A stretch of 64,000 nucleotides of DNA from Narthecium ossifragum (taxonomy: Eukaryota; Streptophyta; Magnoliopsida; Dioscoreales; Nartheciaceae). Below, piece after piece: positions 59,236 to 64,000 of this stretch. The stretch lies in the NCBI GenBank assembly GCA_963920575.1, contig OY986966.1, positions 28,034,581 through 28,098,580 on the forward strand. Reading direction: 5' to 3'. The position numbers were made by a program, and so were the translations under genes. Each line of letters begins with the position of its first letter. Within the stretch, counting starts at the first letter, position 1. A model generated the notes under the pieces. The model was not told the DNA's origin and made no database searches. It saw only the letters and a program-made list of their open reading frames with translations.

Positions 59236-61869
59236 TTAACAGGTAGCAAGTGACTGAGATTGTTGTTGGACTGCCTTGTAGCACCGTAGACTACATAGTG
59301 GGAGATTTGTCCTAGAATCTCGGTATTTATACGTATTACTACAATACGGGCCCGCACATTTCTCTCGTGGTGGAGGATAACTGCAGTCACAGCCAACAGG
59401 GTGTCAGTCAGCTAACGAACAAGCATTTAGGTTTGTATAGAAGCAATCAATGGCCAAGGTCTGTTAACAGATAAGGAAATAACTACTGTTCTATACATGT
59501 ACGGAAAAGGATAGAAATATATACAAAGGATTGGCAGGATAACAAAATCTCAATATAGACCACCATAGCCAGGGTAAAAGGCTCAATTTTGTTTTAAAGA
59601 AAAATTCAAAAGTGCAACGACAGATTGGCAACTGACCAGCATGGCTTGGAGTCAAATATACTTGGGGGGAGGCTGACATCAGTACCAAAAGATAAGACTG
59701 TGCCTGTTGGTCCCATAACACACCTAATGGTCTTTGATGCGAATGCCAGAGCATTGGCCGCCTTTTCCTGATTTGAGGAAGAAAGGGCAGAAGTTAAGGG
59801 CTGAACCATTTATATCAGGAAGAAGGAAATCATATTAAAAGCCATGGTACCTGTTCCTTCTCATCACGTTCCTTCAGCTTCTCCTCTTCCTTTTTCTTCT
59901 TTTTAGAGTCCTGGCCCAGTATTTTGCTTATTGCAGCAGCCTATAATTTGTAGCAAGATGTCACTTTCTTGTCAAAACATATAGGTCTGAAGATAAAAGA
60001 CGACTTGCATAGAAGACCAAGACACAAACCTCCAGTTCCCTATTTGCCTTTTCTACTTGCATTCTACGTCGCTGTGCCGCCTCAGCTTTCTTTGCCTGCT
60101 GCTCCATTTCCGAAAGCTTCTCCTTTTGTTCTGTTTATCAGAGTATATATCAGTACTTTTACCAACATTATGCTTCTATGCATAATCAAGGAAAACAATT
60201 CTTGTTGAACACAGAGCTAAGTTCTCACTTCTTGGAGGAGCAGGGGGTAATCCATTTGGGAACTCAATCACGCTTGTGCCAGAACCTCCATCTTTGCTTG
60301 ACTGGAGGGCCCGCTGACGCGTTGTCAGGGGTTCTACTCTAGCATCAGTTAGTGGCTCGACAGATTCCTTCAGCTTCTTCTTCTTAGAATCAGGCCCAGC
60401 ATCGGAAACAGGCTCTTCTTCTTCTTCTTCAATATAATCTATATCATCAGACTCTCTCCCAGTTCTCAATCTTTTCCTGCTATCCTTGGCTGATCGTGAT
60501 CTATAATCTTCATCAACATCATATCCAGCTCTCCTACTTTTTGAAGCCTTAGAGAGTCTCCGCTTCTTATTGTTGTCCTCCCTGTCATCTTCATAGACAA
60601 CATTGTAGTCCTTGACAACCTTTGAAGTTTTAAGTCTTTCAATATAACGCATCCCATCATCTTCATTTCCATCACCAAATTCGCCATCTAGCACCCGCCT
60701 CTTGGGTACCCTCGTGCTTTTGCGTACAGGCTCAGATGAGGTTGTGATTTGGGATTTATCTGTTAGCCTTGCAGCCAAGTTTTCTTCCTTCCCCTTGCCT
60801 CGTGAATCCTCCTTCGTTCCCTGAGGGAAGCTCCCTCCACCAAAATCCTTCCATGAAACTCCTTGCATGGAATTGCCTGTTCCTGGAGGGGATTGATCAT
60901 CATCTGAATTCTCCTGAAAGAACATGAGGAAGGAAAAGTATCAAAATTAGAGGACTACAAGCAATGCACACCCTTGAAGAAAGTAAAACCTAGAAAAGTT
61001 AAACACTCTATATGGTTATTATAAGCTCATTAAGCAACACAAAATTCACTCCAACTACTGAACTCTATGATGTTGTTTCTCAAACTAAAAAAACTAAATA
61101 ACATCAAGTAACATAATGCACAGCATCACTAATTGCACAGTTAGTAACAATCTGCTACCTGAAGGATAAGCTTCTGCCGATGCCGGGGCGCATCCGAAGA
61201 TCGTGCAGGCTTTCCAGAAGTAGAGCCATCATTGCCGATCTCTGCCTTTGATTTGGTGTGTATGGTGTGTGTAACACCACCAACTTTAAGCTTCACCTTT
61301 AGTTTATTCTCAGCTGACCCACTAAAACTGCCTATTGATTGACTAACGTTATGATCACTGCTGTTCTTGCCGGTATAGCTATCTGGGGATACTGATTTCA
61401 TGTCGACATTCTCTTTTACCTTGATTGCAGATTTCCAGTTAGCTGGTGCAAGGACGCCTTCACTACATCTCCTCAAATCAGATCCGCTCCGCCCTTGCTC
61501 ATTAGGTCCAGATAACCCACTTCTCGAACTACTGCCTCCATAAAACCCCTCAACGTCCCCAAACTTTCGATCCTCTTTCTTAATCTTTCTAGAAGCACTA
61601 TAACCTTCAATCCTGTTAACTGATGCAACCCTCGATGAAGAGCTGTTCAGGCTAAACTCTTTCCTCCGAACATTGGCATCATAACCTGCATTATCATCAG
61701 GCGACAGCTTGCCCGCATTCTCAGAAGATGGTGTGGACGACGGTGGAGAGATATCACGTCCTTCCACTACAAACTGTGAATCCGGTCGAGGCCGCCTTGA
61801 AGTTGCACTTCTCCGCTTCTTCGCCACACCTGCCATGCCACTAAGTCCAGAACCACCAAACCCTTCCAT
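59236..61869 (-). CDS. INO80 chromatin-remodelling complex subunit B-like (PAPA-1/IES2, HIT zinc finger)
   Basis: Nuclear subunit of the INO80 nucleosome remodeller. Minus-strand exons are 61869-61159, 60913-60229, 60130-60030, 59940-59851, 59767-59637 and 59380-59236; phases join to 620 residues. The N-terminal half is low-complexity and basic/Ser-rich. The middle is acidic with KKRRLSKASKSRR and EEEEEEPVSD stretches. The PAPA-1-like conserved region starts near residue 440 (LPPAPPRKQKEKLSEMEQQA) and continues as a Lys/Glu coiled coil to GPTGTVLSFGTDVSLPPSIF. The C-terminal HIT finger has Cys at 581, 586, 602 and 606 in PPPREKCAGPYC and LPLCSLRCYKAVQ. A 5' untranslated intron is likely at 61927-62526. 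The start is the first ATG after that intron. Confidence 0.92.
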
Positions 61870-62860
61870 TGGAAAGGGAACAAATCAGAGCAGTGCCAAC
61901 CCTTGCTGCCCCTCTTCTATTCTTATCTGGATAATAAAAGAAAATCCATAAATAACTCCAGATCAAAGGAACTACAAACCAAAAACATAGGAGTGATAAA
62001 CCATAAAAACAATAGCTAATGAGTCTACCTTATCAAGATTTCCAAGCCCAAGAAAAATGTAGAAAGAAACAACAAGGATCAGGTCACCCAACCAAGCCAC
62101 AAAAATTAGCAAAACCTTGAAGGAGCCGCTAAGACAGAGTACAAGAGCTCCAAAAACAGGGAGATTTCTGTGAGATGCGAATAAAAGATACAACCTTCCT
62201 ACAATAACCCACGTTAACGCAACAATGCATGTACAAAGAGTATCCAAAACCGAGGAAATACACCAATATCACGAGTTGCAGACCCCAAGTAAACCCAATA
62301 GCAACCCTACAAGAAACAAACACAAGCAAACTTCAAGAACACCTCGAGAGATAGCTATAACCCCAGAGAACTTCAATAACAAATAAAAAAACTTCAAGAA
62401 CCAAGAAGAAATTCTTCCAGACGCCAACTCTCAAAACCATGAAAACCAACAAAATCCAACCAAATTACTGTCACAACATCGAACCGACATCAACAAAGAG
62501 ATCCAGTCGAGACCAAGAGCTCTCACCTCTTCGCGTTCCCGTCGCCACAGGAGAAGAAGCGAGGATAAAGCCGAGAGAGTTGAGCTATGAAAAGGTGGGA
62601 TTTTTATCACGGGGGAGAGGAGAAGTAGACGGGATGGAGGATAATTAGGGTTAGGGTTCTCCTCCGCGAGGAGGAGGAGGGTTGGGGTCGGGAGGGGGGA
62701 GGTCTTTAGCCCGAGAGGATGGTGATGATGACGATGATGATGGTCATCATGATAATGGTGATGATGGTTCATGCCCATATCTTTGCTATTCCTACCCTCA
62801 CTCGGCCACTCCCCTCTTCTGGTGTGGTGCTGTCCCTCCCTCTCTCCTTGACTCCTTTCC
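61870..62860 (-). promoter_or_regulatory. 5' leader intron and promoter of the INO80 subunit gene, with telo box
   Basis: A leader exon continues to 61926, where an acceptor (TTATCCAG on the minus strand) is seen; a matching GTGAGA donor lies at 62526, giving a 600-base leader intron. Upstream, TTAGGGTTAGGGTT at 62645-62658 is a double telo box (AACCCTAA on the minus strand), an element common in promoters of plant growth and chromatin genes. A GAT/GGT trinucleotide repeat covers about 62717-62770 and a CT run about 62870-62890. The 143-codon minus-strand frame here is His-, Pro- and Leu-rich because of these repeats and is not counted as a gene. Confidence 0.65.
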
Positions 62861-63567
62861 ACTTTGGACTCTCTCTCTCTCTCTCTCTAAATGCTTTCTC
62901 TCTCTTCCCACCTCTCAAACCAAAGGTTTCCTAAACTTTGGTAATTTTTGGATGTGGATTTTATTTAACTTTAATAGGTGGTTGGCTAAGATCTCTTTGG
63001 ATGATTTCATTTATCTCTACTCCTATGAGCTTAAATTTTTGGATAATTTAATTTAGCATTGCACCTGTTTAGAATCATGGTTCATTGGAATTCAAAATAC
63101 ATGCTACACAATAATTTAAATAATAATAATAATAATAATTCCCCCCCTCACCGGCTTAAGTTGTGATTTAAAAGTTGGGATTGGACCAACTATTATGTTA
63201 TATTTATTTCTTTCATAATTTTTATGTTAGAGATTATGATATCATAATGGGTGGGTTACAAACTTAAAACCTCCGGCGCCCACATGGCGGGGCATGGTTG
63301 GGTGGTTTGGAGGGGCCCATCAAAGGCTCCACCTCTAAACCCCACCCAAACCTGCCACGTGGCCATGGAAAAATACTGTGTAAATCGTTAGTTTTCATAT
63401 TAAATAATAAGAGAAAAGGGGGGAAAATAATGCCAACATCCAAAGGAGAAGTTTTGCAATCCAAAGGAGTAATTTAGAAGGGCGCTTCTTATTTTGCACA
63501 GGCTTCATTCATGGCCAAAATCGTATATAATTGTGAGTTAGAAGAGCTGGAGAGCAATAGGAGAGGA
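62861..63567. other. Spacer between the INO80 subunit gene and the inhibitor gene
   Basis: AT-rich with an AAT microsatellite near 63118-63140 and a GC-richer patch near 63270-63365. No gene is visible; the last part is probably the 3' untranslated region of the gene at 63568. Confidence 0.5.
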
Positions 63568-64000
63568 TCAATGGAACAGAGAGTAGAGGACCAGGCAGTT
63601 GCTGGCCATCTGGGCGAGCTGGAGGTCGAAGCCGGTCATGGGCGACGCCCCCGGCATCTCCATGAACACCTCGTTGAACCCATCCTCGCAAGTCTGGTAG
63701 TCGGTCACCGCCGCGTCGAGGTTGGTCTTGGCCGTCGGTAAGTCACCCCCGACCAGCGCCGCCAGTGCCGACTCATAGTCGTCCAAGGCAGACGTGTAGC
63801 TCGGTGTGCAAACACCCTGCAAAGCACATGATGTTCATCCATGGCTTGCAAGTTAGCTCGACATCAACTTAGACAAAACTAGCAATAAGAATTCAAGTTT
63901 GGATCAGGCAGAATATGTACATCTAGGATGTCCTTCACGATCTTTGTCGTCATCGGATCGGCGGAGACCTTGGCGGCGATGCCCAAGGCGGTCTGGGTCA
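63568..64000 (-). CDS. Pectin methylesterase/invertase inhibitor (PMEI domain), partial
   Basis: A secreted four-helix-bundle inhibitor of pectin methylesterase or invertase in the cell wall. Two exons are visible: 64000 (window edge) to 63921, and 63816 to the stop at 63568, with a GT-AG intron of 104 bases. The join gives TKIVKDILD then GVCTPSYTSALDDYESA. The segment matches the C-terminal half of the PMEI domain: a Cys in CTPSYTSALDDY, LxxGDxxTAxxxLDAAVTDY, the following Cys in YQTCEDGF, and NCLVLYSLF at the C-terminus. The signal peptide and the first helical hairpin with its two Cys lie outside the window. Which enzyme it inhibits cannot be told. Confidence 0.85.

Noticed and set aside
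62431..62862. 143-codon frame with a His-rich stretch upstream of the INO80 subunit gene
   Set aside because: Lies in the leader and promoter, driven by GAT and CT repeats; no family match.

Overview
This window is plant nuclear DNA, most likely from a monocot. The first exons of the receptor kinases are GC-rich while introns and spacers are AT-rich, introns are spliced in the plant style, and PIF/Harbinger, Mutator, LINE and copia-type elements are abundant. I cannot name the species. All genes were modelled by hand from splice sites, reading frame and recognised protein families.

Layout. A group IIe WRKY transcription factor lies at 475-1683 (+). It is followed by three copies of one cysteine-rich receptor-like kinase (DUF26 CRK, CRK2/CRK3 type): CRK-A at 2984-5733, CRK-B at 18535-21277 and CRK-C at 50972-53720. 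All three have seven exons and an intact reading frame. The complete minus-strand gene at 23678-34956 encodes a 1004-residue ARM-repeat protein of the SRL2/EFR3 (EFOP) family in 19 coding exons. Broken copies of its 3' end surround CRK-A and CRK-B (2575-2935, 7713-8219, 9340-9545, 17672-18418). The array therefore grew by duplicating a block made of a CRK plus the SRL2 3' end. A minus-strand INO80-complex subunit (IES2/PAPA-1 type, HIT zinc finger) lies at 59236-61869. The 3' part of a pectin methylesterase/invertase inhibitor gene runs off the window at 63568-64000 (-).

Mobile DNA. The largest element is an 8,126-bp PIF/Harbinger transposon (9546-17671). Its ends are fixed by an empty paralogous site near 24.4 kb. 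It carries an intact DDE transposase, a Myb/SANT-like accessory gene with an apparent 1-nt frameshift, and a small protein that joins an RNase H1 N-terminal (viroplasmin-like) domain to a C-terminal membrane segment. The gene cassette is flanked by two unrelated tandem-repeat arrays. A gag-only LTR retrotransposon (38657-43381, target duplication CAAAT) has a 1.8-kb insertion in gag and a small GC-rich MITE in its right LTR. There are three 3' LINE fragments, a Mutator-type MITE with a 9-bp target duplication, and several MITEs whose ends resemble those of the Harbinger element.

Functional reading. WRKY factors and CRKs both belong to pathogen and stress signalling, so the left half is a defence-type neighbourhood. 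SRL2/EFOP proteins anchor the PI4-kinase complex at the plasma membrane and the INO80 subunit acts on chromatin; these look like ordinary housekeeping neighbours. The most unusual parts are the Harbinger cargo gene, the CRK/SRL2 mosaic duplication, a GC splice donor in CRK-B, and a duplicated leader upstream of SRL2.
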